Below, in pieces: positions 1-11,089 of a DNA stretch of 64,000 nt. The notes under the pieces are model-generated. The model was not told the origin of the DNA. It searched no databases and worked only from the letters and a program-made list of their open reading frames with translations. Positions within the stretch are counted from its first letter, which is position 1; every line of letters begins with the position of its first letter. A program made the translations under genes and the position numbers. The stretch spans positions 51,121,136 to 51,185,135 of the forward strand of contig NC_081414.1 of NCBI RefSeq assembly GCF_030272615.1, given 5' to 3'. The DNA comes from Cryptomeria japonica (taxonomy: Eukaryota; Streptophyta; Pinopsida; Cupressales; Cupressaceae).

Positions 1-415
1 CCCAAAAAAGCCTTTGTAAATCCTCTAACAAGGTGGTTCACAACTGTGGATCTGAAATCCTTTAACAAGGTAGTCTTTAACAGGACTTATCTCCTAACAG
101 AGATCTAGATTCCTAACAGAATCTGTTCTGGTGAAGAACATTGTATGACCTTAACCAGTCTGGTTACTATTCTATAGATAGTTACTTGTGAGTTTCTGCT
201 CACCGTTGTTTTTCCCATTTAGGTTTCCACGTCAAATATCTTGTGTTATGGTGATTGTGCTTTTGTGGGTGAATGCTTTGTTTGCTATTTGGTTTGCACT
301 TATCTTAACCGGTTTATTAGTGAATCTATTGCAGCGCTTATCTGCTAAACTGTTTAAAAGATTGACTATAGTATTTATTGGTATACTAATTCACCCCCCC
401 TCTTAGTATTCATCA
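1..415 (+). repeat. 5' LTR (3' portion only)
   Basis: These 415 bases align without gaps to 6344-6758. The LTR end is TATTCATCA here and TATTCACCA in the other copy, preceded in both by a C-run and TCTTAG. The upstream ~704 bases of this LTR lie outside the window. Confidence 0.93.
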
Positions 416-417
416 AT

Positions 418-429
418 TAGTATCAGAGC
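418..429 (+). other. Primer binding site, tRNA-iMet type with one mismatch
   Basis: TAGTATCAGAGC starts 2 nt after the LTR end; the plant copia consensus is TGGTATCAGAGC, complementary to the 3' end of initiator tRNA-Met. The single G-to-A change is at position 2 of the consensus. The copia element at 9397-17349 has the same 2-nt spacing and the perfect site. Confidence 0.8.
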
Positions 430-465
430 CAACCTTTCTATAAGTCTAACCACTTGGAAGGAGAT

Positions 466-1740
466 ATGGGGGAATACAGTGTGAGGGAACTTACTTACCG
501 TCTCACTCAGACTGAGAGAGCCTATGATGAACTCAAATTCAAGTATAAAGCCTTTTTGGCCAAGAGAAGAGAGCGTGCTGAGAAACCAATGGAACTCACT
601 GAAAATAGCTCTTCTGATGAAGCAGACATGGATGCCCTAGTTGAAGAAGTTGAAAAACTGAATGAATCTAAACCCAACCTGAGAAGAGAGTTGGAAGGAC
701 TGACTATCAGAATGTGTCAAAATATTGAGAACAAAAGGAAAACTGAAGATCTGGTAAAAGACAAAGTTCATGAGATCTCCAAGCTGAAGCAAGAAATCAG
801 TACCCTTACCGCTCATCTCCAAGAGAGTAAAGTGGAAAAAGAAGAAATGCAAGGTGAACTAAACATGGCTATTTCTAAGAATGCAACCTTGATGGAATCC
901 AATGCTGCTATTTCCAAGGAACTTACTGAGTCAAAGGAAATACTTGCCAAATTCAATCAGAGTACTGCTAAGCTAGAGCAAAAGCTAGAATCGACAAAGC
1001 CAGTAAAGAATACCACTGGACTTGGTTTCTCTAGGTATGAGGAAGGTGAGACCTCTAGAACAAAAGTTGTAGCATCAAAGAAGCAACCGACATCCAAGGA
1101 TAAAGGTAAGCTAAAATTTAAACTTGTTTGCTTTAATTGTCTCAAAGAAGGACATACTGCTAATGTGTGTAGTAGCAAGGCCTACAACAATTTTCCTTAT
1201 TTTCAAAACAATGTGCCTAGATCCAATAGATTCAATGGAAATTGTTATGCATGCAACAAGTTTGGGCATAAAGCATTTGAATGCAGGTCAGTTTTGCACA
1301 ACACTGGGAGATATCCTCCAAGGACTCAATGAGTTATTCTAGAACTTCTTGTGAACCGAAATCCCAACCGGTACAATACCCATGACCATTGGCCAGTTGG
1401 TTATCAAGTGGAAACTAGTTGGAGAGCAACTTGTTTGATCTGTCGTGGTAGTGGTCACACTGCTGCAACATGTAGAAGGAAGAATGGAAGTATGAATAAC
1501 GAACCATGGAGAACACCTGGAATGGTATGTTATCATTGCAACAAACCGGGACACACTGCCAGAACTTGCAGATTGAGAAAGAACCTATCGGGTGATATAC
1601 CGATCACTCCAGAAGGGAAGATTGATGTTGAAACTATTCAGGTAGAAATAAATAAAACTTGGAAAAAGAAATCAGAAGAAGAGTCACAGGATGAACCTAC
1701 TTCTGCACCTAGTGTGGAAGTCTCTGAATCGACAAACTGA
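466..1740 (+). pseudogene. Gag-like nucleocapsid protein with coiled coil and four CCHC zinc knuckles, one in-frame stop
   Basis: One reading frame of 425 codons from ATG 466 to TGA 1738-1740, broken only by TGA at 1330-1332. Residues about 1-180 are charged and heptad-rich (coiled coil). A G-L-G-F segment follows near residue 186. Four C-x2-C-x4-H-x4-C knuckles lie at 1129-1170, 1243-1284, 1432-1473 and 1528-1569; two precede the stop and two follow it. Knuckles of this type bind RNA in retrotransposon nucleocapsids. I see no typical copia Gag core ahead of the coiled coil, so the protein may be a rearranged C-terminal Gag half. Readthrough at 1330 would restore the full four-knuckle protein; otherwise a 288-aa two-knuckle product is made. 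The start follows 36 nt after the PBS. Confidence 0.8.
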
Positions 1741-2173
1741 GCTTCAAAAAAGCTTAGGGGGAACATATCGGTGAAATATTTTGAACCCCCGGTTTATATC
1801 AGTAAAGACCTTTACCAGTATATGTTACCTGGCAGTCAGCAGAACATCTAAAGTGGTAAAAGGCAAAATTACGGTTTGTACCCTAGCAGTAATGCATTTA
1901 TTATGGTAGGAGAGAGTTTGTTTAAAAGGGTTTTTGTCATCATTTTCACTTATCTATTTTTCAAAAGAAGAATCTTCAAGAGCAGAGCAACTAGAGGAAT
2001 TTGTTTGGCATTTGGAGAAATTGTGTGCGAAATCTTGCAATCATCTTCAAGCAATCGGTGAAGAACACTAAGCAGTGAACTAGCAACCGAAGTGGTGTAC
2101 TATGCGTGATATTCGAAAACCTAAATTTCAGATTGTGAAGGTATTTTCCGAAATTCTTTCTTATCATTTGGTT
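1741..2173 (+). other. Spacer between Gag frame and ORF2
   Basis: No coding frame of note. It begins with an AGCTTAGGGGGAAC block resembling the PPT-like blocks near the 3' LTR, then a pyrimidine-rich tract around 1930-1965 that could act as a splice acceptor context for ORF2. ORF2 is too far from the Gag stop for simple reinitiation, so a spliced mRNA is one explanation (inference). Confidence 0.4.
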
Positions 2174-5100
2174 ATGGCTTCTGCATCGCATTCTAGTTCT
2201 AGTGCACCTAAAGATACACTTGAGTTTCTTCAAAAGAAAATGATATACAATGCCCTATCTCAAATTCCTACCGGAGTTATTATCGAGGAAGATATTTCAG
2301 GGTATATAGGCTGTAAGTCGGAAGACCTAGGATCCCTAGTAATTCACTCCCATCCAAGTCTATTCTGTGGAGATGACAAGAAGATCAAAACAAAGTATAG
2401 CATCCTCGAGAAGATGAAACTACACAATGTAGTATACTTTCTCGAAGAATTTACAGAAGAACATATTCACATTATCCTCAGCAGAGTGCATGGTGACAAA
2501 ATGTATCTCGAGCGGACCCATGACATCACGCTGCAAGCGGTTCATGTTGTCACCGAATTCTACAATGTTGGAGAAGTACTAGCTCTATGGAAGGTCACTG
2601 AAACTAAAATGACAGACCTCACCAGTTCTTTGAGTGACCAACGGGCAATGACCGTCAACACAATTAAAGATGATCTAGTAAAATATGCTTGCATGGTGAT
2701 TGGTTACAGGATATTTTATGCCAGCAGAATGAATTCTATCCTTGCTGTTGTGGTGAATGTTGCTTACAGGATGATCAAGGAAGATACTAAATTTGACCTA
2801 TGTACCTGTTTACAGAAGCAATTGTTGGTGAATCTAAAATCCATCAAACAAGATAAATCACTGAGGTTCAAGTTTGGCCAACTTCTAGTCAGTCTATTCT
2901 TCTATTTTCAAGGTTATTTCCTTGGAGTAGGTGATGTTCAATGGTCTACTGACCTACTGATTTCCAGATAGATCAAGGAGAGTCTACAAGCAGTGGGAAC
3001 TGCATATCCTGAGGTTCTAAATAAGTATTTTGATGAATTCAAACAAAAGATGAACCAGAGAATAAGGATATTTGGTGATATTGTGAAGAAGTATGAAAAT
3101 GACATCTGCTTCACAATAAGGATAGATGACTGCATAATGGAAGTTGTGGAACCTAGAAAGGAAGTAGTTGGCCCTATGGGGTATGAAGTGGTGAATGACT
3201 TATTGATCGGGTATGCCTCTACCCTACTTGCCTCACCACTGGATGCAAAGAAGAAAAGAATCGGTACCTACTTGGAGAGGTTCACACCGATTGAGGAACC
3301 AAAGCAGAAAAAGGGCAAAGCAGTGCCATCGATATCTGTACCGGTTACATCTGCTAGCCTGAAAGTGACCAAGTGGTCACCAGCCAAAAAGAAACCTGAG
3401 ATTATTATAGAAAAAGTATTTGAGAGGAAGCGGAAATCTAGGATTCACTCACTAGAGCCAGAAGACACTGAACCAGAGATTCAAATAAAGAAGACAAGGC
3501 AATCAAGCAAAAAGTCAAATTCTACTGGTAATGCACCAGCAACTTCTGCACTGGTAAATATAGATATTTCCTCTTATAAACCAATGACACATTGTCATAG
3601 GACAATAAAGAATATTAGGAGGAAAGTGCTTGATGATTTAAAAGAATATTTTGATGACTTTAGTGATAGTGAGAAAGAGGAGGTAGAACAGGAGGTCATT
3701 AAATAATTATGTGTTAATGATCAGTCACCTTCTGAGATTAAATCTGTTACTCCAAATTCTTTGTATAATTCTTTGGATAACAAATGGCGCATTGGCATTG
3801 AGAGAGAACAAGAGATCAGGGAGAAAAATTTTGCACGGTACTTTCCTGATGCTTCAAATTCTGAGTTATTTGAAATTATGGATAAGAACAAAGTCATCTT
3901 CTTTATGAGAAGGAGGCAACTCAGGTTACTAGAAGGTAAAACTTCTGAAGTAGAAAAGGATACACACATACATGTTAAAGTTGTTGTCAAAATACACCAA
4001 GTATTTGAAGCCACTAGGAAGGTTGATCAAGAACCTGACCTATCCTCAGGCAAACCGGATGAGGTATTTAACAATCAAGGTGAAAGAGTGACAGAACAAA
4101 TTGACCCTATTGATGTTGATGCATTAGATAATGAGGATGTCACTCCTGACAAAGAAAAAGATGAGAAAGAGAAAATGGATAAAGAGAAAACAGAGAAAGA
4201 ACAAGAGGAAAAGAAAAAGCAAGAAGAAGATAAGAGAAAAGAAGAAGAGAAGAAGAGAGAAGAAGATAAGAGAAAAGAAGAAGAGAAGAAGAAAGAAGAA
4301 GACAAGAGGAAAGAAGAAGAAAGGAAGAAGGAGGAAGAGAAGGAAAAGCAAGAAGAGGATAATAAGGAGGAAGAAATGGAGAAGAAACCAGAAGAGGAGA
4401 AAAAGAAAGAGTCAGAGAAGAAGAAAGAAGAAGAAAAGAAAAGAGTGGAAGAGGAGAAGGAAGCAGAGAAGAGAAAACAAGCGGAGATCAAGACTAGAGA
4501 AGGAGGGCAAACTCCTAAGGCAACCGGTGATCAAACCAAGGAGGTTGATTCCACCAGTCCTATTGAGCTAACTCTTGCATGTCTAACTCAATCAGCAGAT
4601 GAGTTTGAGCTACTTTGAGGCATCAAACTTGCACAGGAGAGACTGGAAGAATTGTGGAAGAAGAAAGAACATGATGTCATACAAATTGCAGTTGACACCC
4701 TTACCAGTCTAATTCCCGGTACTAACCTCCCTAGTACCGACTCCTCTCTATCCAAGCTCAAACTTCTTTGTACCGTAGTAGAGGACCAGGTACAATTCTT
4801 GGAAGATGTTGCTCAAGCAACTGCAAGAAAGAACCATGAAAAGGCACTCAATATTGCCTTAGTCAAGCAAATGAATGAACTCAAGACACAACTACTGAAG
4901 CAACAAAATGATATCAGTGTTTCTATGGGTGAGGGTAAATTACTTTTGAGTAAAATCTGCCAACCCCATCTGTTTTGTGAAGATGTGCTCAAACAGAAAG
5001 CTCAACTCCAATCGAAGTTACAAGAATATATCAGCAACTTCAAAATTCCCTATGAATTATTCACTGCCTATGGACAAATTGTTCATCATTTTCAGCATTA

Positions 5101-5389
5101 GACTGCAAAGATGGAATTAGAGATTAGCAACCGGACTCAAGATTTGCAGGAGCTTCAACTGCTCCTATTACCTAAAATGTAGGTTCTTTAGAGATGTTTT
5201 CTCAACTTGGAAGCCATCACAGTAACTCAAGAGATGAGTACCATCGATGCAATGGAAGAACTGGCATTCCAGATGAAGACTGAAAGTGAGGTTGCTACCT
5301 CATTACTTGAGTCATGGACATTGGACATGAAGATTTTTGTGCAAACCTTTAAATCTGTTTTTGAGAAATTTCATTCCTTATTGTCATGA
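2174..5389 (+). pseudogene. ORF2 of unknown function, ~1,070 codons in one frame with six stops
   Basis: The frame stays open from ATG 2174 (an alternative ATG lies at 2102) to TGA/TAA near 5387, interrupted only by single stops at 2969, 3704, 4616, 5099, 5180 and 5189. No frameshift is needed, so this was one protein. Region order: an acidic/serine start M-A-S-A-S-H-S; a globular section to about 3130 containing a hydrophobic S-L-F-F-Y-F-Q-G segment followed by D-V-Q-W; a lysine-rich linker; an extreme Glu/Lys block (4138-4490); and a C-terminal helical, heptad-like part (4620-5389). I recognise no enzyme motif. Layout is compatible with an env-like or plant-transposon accessory protein, but I assign no family. 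Several stops are one C-to-T step from CAG/CAA/CGA. Confidence 0.7.
4138..4490 (+). repeat. Glu/Lys/Arg-rich low-complexity coding repeat
   Basis: Purine-only repeats of GAAGAAGAGAAGAAG and GATAAGAGAAAAG type encode about 115 residues that are almost only E, K, R and D, in alternating blocks of three or four like charges. That pattern resembles single alpha-helix (ER/K) segments. Both other plus frames and the minus strand are also open here because the tract is purine-only, so those extra frames are composition artefacts. Confidence 0.85.
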
Positions 5390-5639
5390 ACATCTACTCT
5401 GTGTTATTTTATAAAAAAGATAGTTTGCATTACTTTGTCATTGTTGGCAAAGGGGGAGTAGTGTACATACATTAAAATTTTGGTGAATGTTTATGCACTT
5501 ACTTGTAATTTTTGCAAAGGGGTTAGTGTATATGCTTAGGGGGAGTAATTTTGATTGTAGCATATTTTGTGTTATTGTTGTAAAAACACTTAGATGTCAA
5601 ATTTTCCTAAGTGTTGCCATCAATGCCAAAGGGGGAGAT
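5390..5639 (+). promoter_or_regulatory. Multiple polypurine-tract-like blocks before the 3' LTR
   Basis: Three G-rich blocks occur: CAAAGGGGGAGTAGTG near 5448, TTAGGGGGAGTAATTTTG near 5538 and CAAAGGGGGAGATTG at 5628. The last abuts the LTR start and is the functional PPT for plus-strand priming. Repetition of the PPT core upstream of the 3' LTR is a reported Sirevirus trait. Two TTGTCATTGTTGGCAAAG-like phrases accompany the blocks. Confidence 0.75.
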
Positions 5640-6758
5640 TGTTGGCATTTTTATGATGTTTTTATTGTCATTGATGGACACATGCTTTGTTGATGTATGA
5701 GTTATGCTCAACTGGTAAATTTTCCAACCGGTATTGTGTATTATTGAATGAATAGTATTTAGACTATCGGTATTTTGCAGAAGATGGTTTACCAATCACA
5801 GATTGACTGAAGATCCCAAGTGGTATGAAAACCCCAAGCGATTCAAGGATCTCAAGCGGTACGAAGGACCCAAGTGGTAGTTAACTTTTGATCAGAACAC
5901 TACGATCTTCTAGTCTTCATTTTTGACAACCGGTAATCGGTATATTGTATTAACCGGTATATATCTGTGATGAGTTATCATCCATTGACACTTTGGCGGT
6001 GTGTTTGTGTCATGTTACCAAATGTGTCTAGATGCACTGTACCTAGGAACTTGTAGTCTAATTCTATTGGACCGACATGAAATCAGATTCCTTTATAAGG
6101 ACATCATGTCTAGGGTTTGCGTGTATGAGATATAGAATAGAAAAGGTTATGTGTGATCACTGAAGAGAAGATTAGGTCTATGTGAAGAGATAGAGTGTGG
6201 AGATATTGAAGACTAAAGTAATGCTGAAATGCATTAGCAATGAGTTGTCAAGGATCTAATTAAGCATATTGTGCTATTATCTAGATCAATCACTTGTTGA
6301 TTACTAATATCTTCGACAAGTCTGAAACCTTTAACCGGGTAGGCCCAGCAAAGCCTTTGCAAATCCTCTAATAAGGTGGTTCACAACTGTGGATATGAAA
6401 TCCTTTAACAAGGTAGTCTTTAATAGGACTTATCTCCTAACAGAGATCTAGATTCCTAACAGGATCTGTTCTGGTGAAGAACATTGTATGACCTTAACTG
6501 GTTTGGTTACTATTCTGCAGATAGTTACTTGTGAGTTTCTGCTCACCGTGGTTTTTCTCATTTGGGTTTCCATGTCAAATATCTTATGTTATGGTGATTG
6601 TGCTTTTGTGGGTGAATGCTTTGTTTGCTACTTGGTTTGCACTTATCTTAACTGGTTTATTAGTGAATCTATTGCACCGGTTATCTGCTAAATTGTTTAA
6701 AAGATTGACTACAGTATTTATTGGTATACTAATTCACCCCCCCTCTTAGTATTCACCA
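5640..6758 (+). repeat. 3' LTR
   Basis: 1,119 bp from TGTTGGCA (right after the PPT) to TTCACCA. It starts with the same TGTTGGCA as the copia element at 9397-17349 and contains many A-C-C-G-G-T words. A TTTATAAGG at 6092-6099 is a candidate TATA box, placing transcription start near 6125. The 5-bp target duplication cannot be verified because the left flank is outside the window. Confidence 0.92.
6092..6099 (+). promoter_or_regulatory. Candidate LTR TATA box
   Basis: TTTATAAG lies mid-LTR, about 660 bp before the LTR end, where a Pol II core promoter would be expected. No other support. Confidence 0.4.
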
Positions 6759-7842
6759 AGCAGATCGGATTTGGAGTAGAAAACAGAGAGACCATTTAAT
6801 GTGATTGATAGATGCAGGTCGATGATCAGTTTGTCATGTTCGCTAAAAAAAAACACGTATTGGAAGTAGTGGGATTGGCTCTGATGTTTGATTGCTTGCA
6901 GGTCGTCAATCCCCATGCAGATCAGATATGATTTGATACTATCCACAGTTGATGGAAGGAACCCTAGCATGCCAAGTTTGAATTTCCATCTTGGTAAGAA
7001 AGCTCAAGTATGAATATGTAGACCAGAGATCATAGATGATGATGATGCCAGATGATTAGGTGTCGGATATTGAAGAGCAGAGTGTGAGAGTGCAACAGAG
7101 AGCTAACCAATTAGATAGTTCATCGAAGATCATAGTGACTGTGTGTTGGAAGGTAAACCAGTAAGAGGGTTTAACAGAGGGTTAAACCGGTGAGGCCAAA
7201 GTAACTGGTAAGATGCTAAAGATTGTAGCAGTCAAGTGATCCGATAGTGTTCCAACCGGTAAGGAGGCAACAGAGTGTGAAGCAGTGCAAAGTGAGAATT
7301 AGTGGAGGTCAAGCGAGGTAGAGACAAGCAATAGTGGGTCTGAGTGAGAAGGGAACTGGCAGAGAATAGAGCAAAGTTGAACTGGTGAAGAGATTATATG
7401 CAGAGGTTACAAAACTCATTTGTAACCGGTTTATTACTATTGTTTTGATATAATGTATTGGAATCACTGAGTTGGTGCTCGGTGTAGGGGTTGGTGCTCC
7501 TTGGGTTGGTGCCCTAAATCAAGGGTTGGTGCTCCTTGGTTTGGTTCTCCTTGGTTTGGTGCCCTAAACTTTGTAATATAGTGTTTATTGTGAGGCTGGA
7601 TTGGAGCAGTAGATTCCAACAACATTTCTCACCGAGGTTTTTCCCATATTGGTTTTTCCTCATATATCCGGTGTTGTGTGATGTATCCTTGTGTGTGGTT
7701 GCATAATGTTCTCTTCCCTTATCTCACCGATATGTCTTCTTGGTCTTTGATATGTTAACCGGTATTCACATTTAGGATTAAATGGGTTAAGATTAGAAAC
7801 CATTGATTCACCCCCCCTCTCAGTGGTATCTTGTGTTCTACA
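6759..7842 (+). repeat. Remnant LTR of a related copia family
   Basis: No gene. The 3' half (about 7600-7842) has the LTR-end signature shared with the two copia-type LTRs here: TTTCTCACCGAGG..., then GATTCACCCCCCCTCTCAG, ending TTCTACA. No PBS follows, so it is a solo or 3' LTR. The left part is rich in ACCGGT-like words but has no clear TG start. The upstream element may have inserted into it. Confidence 0.5.
7473..7572 (+). repeat. Short minisatellite, GGTTGGTGCTCCTT units
   Basis: About five imperfect direct copies of a 17-20 bp unit (GGTTGGTGCTCCTTG / GGTTTGGTGCCCTAA) inside the LTR remnant. Confidence 0.75.
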
Positions 7843-9396
7843 GAAAGGGCATGAGAAAAGGGTAGGGAGGAGTTATTTTGTTATATCAAAATGAGATAAT
7901 TATAAACTCATCATTCTTCCATTCCTAAGATCCTACATGTCCTCTTTCATATCTACCTCTTAGAGGCTTGAAAGATTGTCCTTATCGCCTTGATGTTTCT
8001 TCCCATTCTTTTCTTTTATTCAACCCTTTTGAGATTGCATTGCAATTGTATTCCCTCAAGCATGAGTTCCACTTTTGTTATTTGAGTCTTTATATTCTTT
8101 GTTTCTTTCCACATCTACCTTCCATGCTTCAAACTCTCTATGATATTATGTTGCTATAACATGTATTGGGGGTATGGGGTAAGGATAAGAAGAGGTAAAT
8201 ATCTTATACCAATTCAATTATTTTGATATAGCTTTAGCCCTTCAAAGGGACCACTTCAAGGTTGTTGGGGAGATAATCTCCATTTTCCTTAAATAAATTA
8301 GTAGGGTATCCTATATTTTAGAGCATAATGCAAAGGTGAAATTAAACTTATCCCTTATAGCCTCTTGGAGCACTTCATAAGATTGTTTTAAAGCTTCAAT
8401 GTATTTTTATTTCATGGTAGGGTAGTAGGTATTTCTTGTGAATGCTCTTATAAATTCCTCTATTCCAAAGTTCTAGCACCTCATTAGTAATATACAATTT
8501 TTTCATGTGCTTTGTACTCATTCATTCTCTCCTATCATTTAAATTGGTTCTATAGGAGCCAGCTAAATTAGTGTATTTGTACTCTTCTTACAAAAAGGTT
8601 TTTCATTAAATTTATGATATGCCCAAGGAGGTATTATAGGTAAAATTTCACATAATAGTTTTTTGGAGTCTAGAGAAGGTCATTTTATATGCCTATTAAA
8701 AAAAGTCCACATGATATATTTAGCAATATATCTATCAATTTCTATCTTAAAATGTGTTCCTTGAGGAATATGTATATCCCAAAGGGTTTGCTACAATTTA
8801 ATAGTATTTCCCCTAAATTATAGACCTTGAGAATATTCTTTTTTAATTCTCTATTTCTCATTTGTAAATTGTTAGTTGTGCCTCTAGCCTTGTGTTTTCA
8901 TGCCCTACATGCCTCAAAAAATAGAATTGAGCTATCCAGGTTTGCAGAATTTGAGGAATATGGATATTGAAGATTTCAAATTTTAGATTATTAGTTTGAA
9001 TTTCATTATCTTATTTGGCAAGGGGAAACCGTCATCCTCTAAATTCCTCCAATTTTGAGATTTTGTTATTGGTTGTAGTCAACTTAATTCTCTCTTCTTG
9101 AATATTTTCATGGAAGGTTGCGAGAGTAGTCACCAATGTTTTTTGAGTGTCTCATTTTTTTTCTCTCTCATGGAGAGGGACTCATGCAAGTATTCTCTTT
9201 TTAATTTTTCTTTAATTCACTTTTCACTTTTAACAAAATCTCACATTGTTTATTCTCTAAATTTTGCAATGAGAAAATTGTGATCCTTCTCAACAAGTAA
9301 TTGCTTCAACCTATTTATTTCTTGTAATTAGGAAATTAAAAGCTCAAGAGTTTAAAGCAGCTCCTAACTTTCTAGAGGGGACTCTAGTTCCTATAC
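7843..9396. other. Anonymous AT-rich DNA
   Basis: No ORF over about 65 codons with domain character, no repeat recognised. It is the left flank of the copia insertion at 9397; 17350 onward is the right flank. Confidence 0.6.
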
Positions 9397-11089
9397 TGAT
9401 AGTTCTGATACTAATTGTAAATTACAGATTCCAATAGCTAACAAGATGAGAGGGGGGGTTGAATCATACAAACTTAATCTTCCATAAAATCAACAGATTC
9501 AACCTCGGTAACTTATACTTCAGCAATATAACCAAAAACTGCTAAACATGCTAACTTATGAACACATAATCATCATAACACTCATAACACTAGATTTAAC
9601 ATGGAAACCCAAATAGGGAAAAAACATTGTGGGATTTTGGACCCACTAAGAAATATACTCTTCTAGAGTATGCTCGGTCAAAAGCAAATCCAGTTAAAGA
9701 ATACAAACACATTGCTAGATGTGACCCGGTTAAGGGATTTCCCTCAGATCTGTTAGGATCTTCACTTTGTTAGAAGTGAGCTTGTCAAAGGATTTCAAAC
9801 ACTCATTTAGAATGTTACCTTGCTAGAAGGTTTAAAAATAAGACTGTTAAGTCCACTCGGTTAAGAGATTTTTTGTCACTTACAAAATAATAGTAATAAA
9901 AATCTATCTACAACTTCACATCTAAAATGTTAAAGAAAATTCTTATTTTCTCAAAACAATCTGGTCATAAGACTTATCTTGTCCCTCTGTTGGGCTCTCT
10001 ACTCTGTTATTCAAACAGGTCTTCAAGCTTCTGTGCTCGGTAATCACTATGTAGCATCCCTGTGCTTACACTTGTCCGCATACATTGTTTATTAACAATT
10101 CCTTATTTATAAACAATTGCTAACTGCTTAATCTCCTTGATCACATTTCCCATGATCAATCTTAGCCATCAGATCTTCAAACTTGACCAGGTTCAATGTA
10201 TCCTTTTGATCTGAAAACGTTTTTCCTTGCCTCGGGACTTGCATTCCTTTCTAGGAACTTGCACAAGGTTATTGCAGTTCAATCTACACTATATATCTTC
10301 TTGCCAATTTTCCTTTGCCATAGATCCTTAATAAACTTCATGCATGACATACCAATCATTTATACATCTCCAGCTAATCATTGTCCTTCATTAAATAATG
10401 CTTTTATCCATCCAATGCGCACTGTCATAACTCGGTAAATACTAAACTTTACTCGGTAGACATTCCACCTTCATTAACCGATATTGATAACCTTAGGGTT
10501 TACCGACTAGGTTCCTTAGGGTTTACCAACTAGGTTCCTTAGGGTTTACCGACTAGGTTCTTTGCTCGGTGACATAGTATAGTATTAACCTTACAATCAA
10601 CAACATATGTAGGATATCAAAACAATCTAAACATCATGATCTCATCATTGTCTAACTCGGTAATAGTTGCCCATTGAATAACTTATTCCTCCTCTTATTC
10701 ATCACATTCTTTCTGTGTCTTTTACCGACAAAATATTCCTATATTTGATGAAGCATTTATCATTGGGACAATATAAGAGGAAACATAAGACAAAGATGTG
10801 CTACAGACAAATAAAAGCAAAGAAGGTATCCTAGAACCTATCCAACCTCATACTCAGCAGCTACAGACAAATCAGAATTTTCTAATCAATCTTCTCAAGA
10901 TATGGCAACATCATACTAAATCAGATAATCAATTTCTTGACATCAATGACAAAATAATGTTATAAAGATAGTTATCATCCTTCTTCAGTTATATCAATAA
11001 TCTTCAATAACCTTCTCAATATCCTTAATGAATATCAACAATCTCCTAATATTGAAATGCCAACAATCTTTCTTACTGTAATGCCAACA
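9397..11089 (-). repeat. 3' LTR of copia element
   Basis: 1,693 bp, aligned to 15807-17349 with a few percent mismatch. It differs by a block of about 150 bp at 10727-10880, absent from the 5' LTR and containing a direct GCTACAGACAAAT repeat, and by three instead of two copies of a 23-bp CTTAGGGTTTACCGACTAGG unit near 10495-10560. It has TG...CA-type ends (TGTTGGCA ... ACTATCA). Confidence 0.93.

Larger units (their letters stand above)
1..6758 (+). mobile_element. Non-autonomous LTR retrotransposon (Gag-like + long ORF2, no pol), 5' end outside window
   Basis: Two direct LTR copies (1-415 partial, 5640-6758 full) flank a 5.2-kb interior holding a PBS, a Gag-like frame, a second frame of about 1,070 codons and three G-rich PPT-like blocks. 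I find no protease D-S/T-G, integrase H-H-C-C/DDE, reverse transcriptase Y-V/M-D-D or RNase H anywhere inside, in either strand. Gag ends in a G-L-G-F segment after a coiled coil, and repeated AAAGGGGGAG blocks precede the 3' LTR; both recall Sirevirus/Maximus copia elements, which is inference. LTR copies differ at about 25 of 415 positions, mostly transitions, so the insertion is old. It would need proteins from a copia relative to move. Confidence 0.85.

Noticed and set aside
4075-4571. Minus-strand and alternative-frame ORFs of 75-146 codons
   Set aside because: Shadows of the purine-only E/K repeat in ORF2.
6345-6700. 67- and 72-codon plus-strand ORFs, also seen at 188-406
   Set aside because: They repeat because the LTR is duplicated; they contain no domain and lie in LTR sequence.
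10490-10560. Repeats in the copia LTR as a CRISPR-like array
   Set aside because: Only 2-3 adjacent direct units with no spacers; it is an LTR minisatellite in a plant genome.
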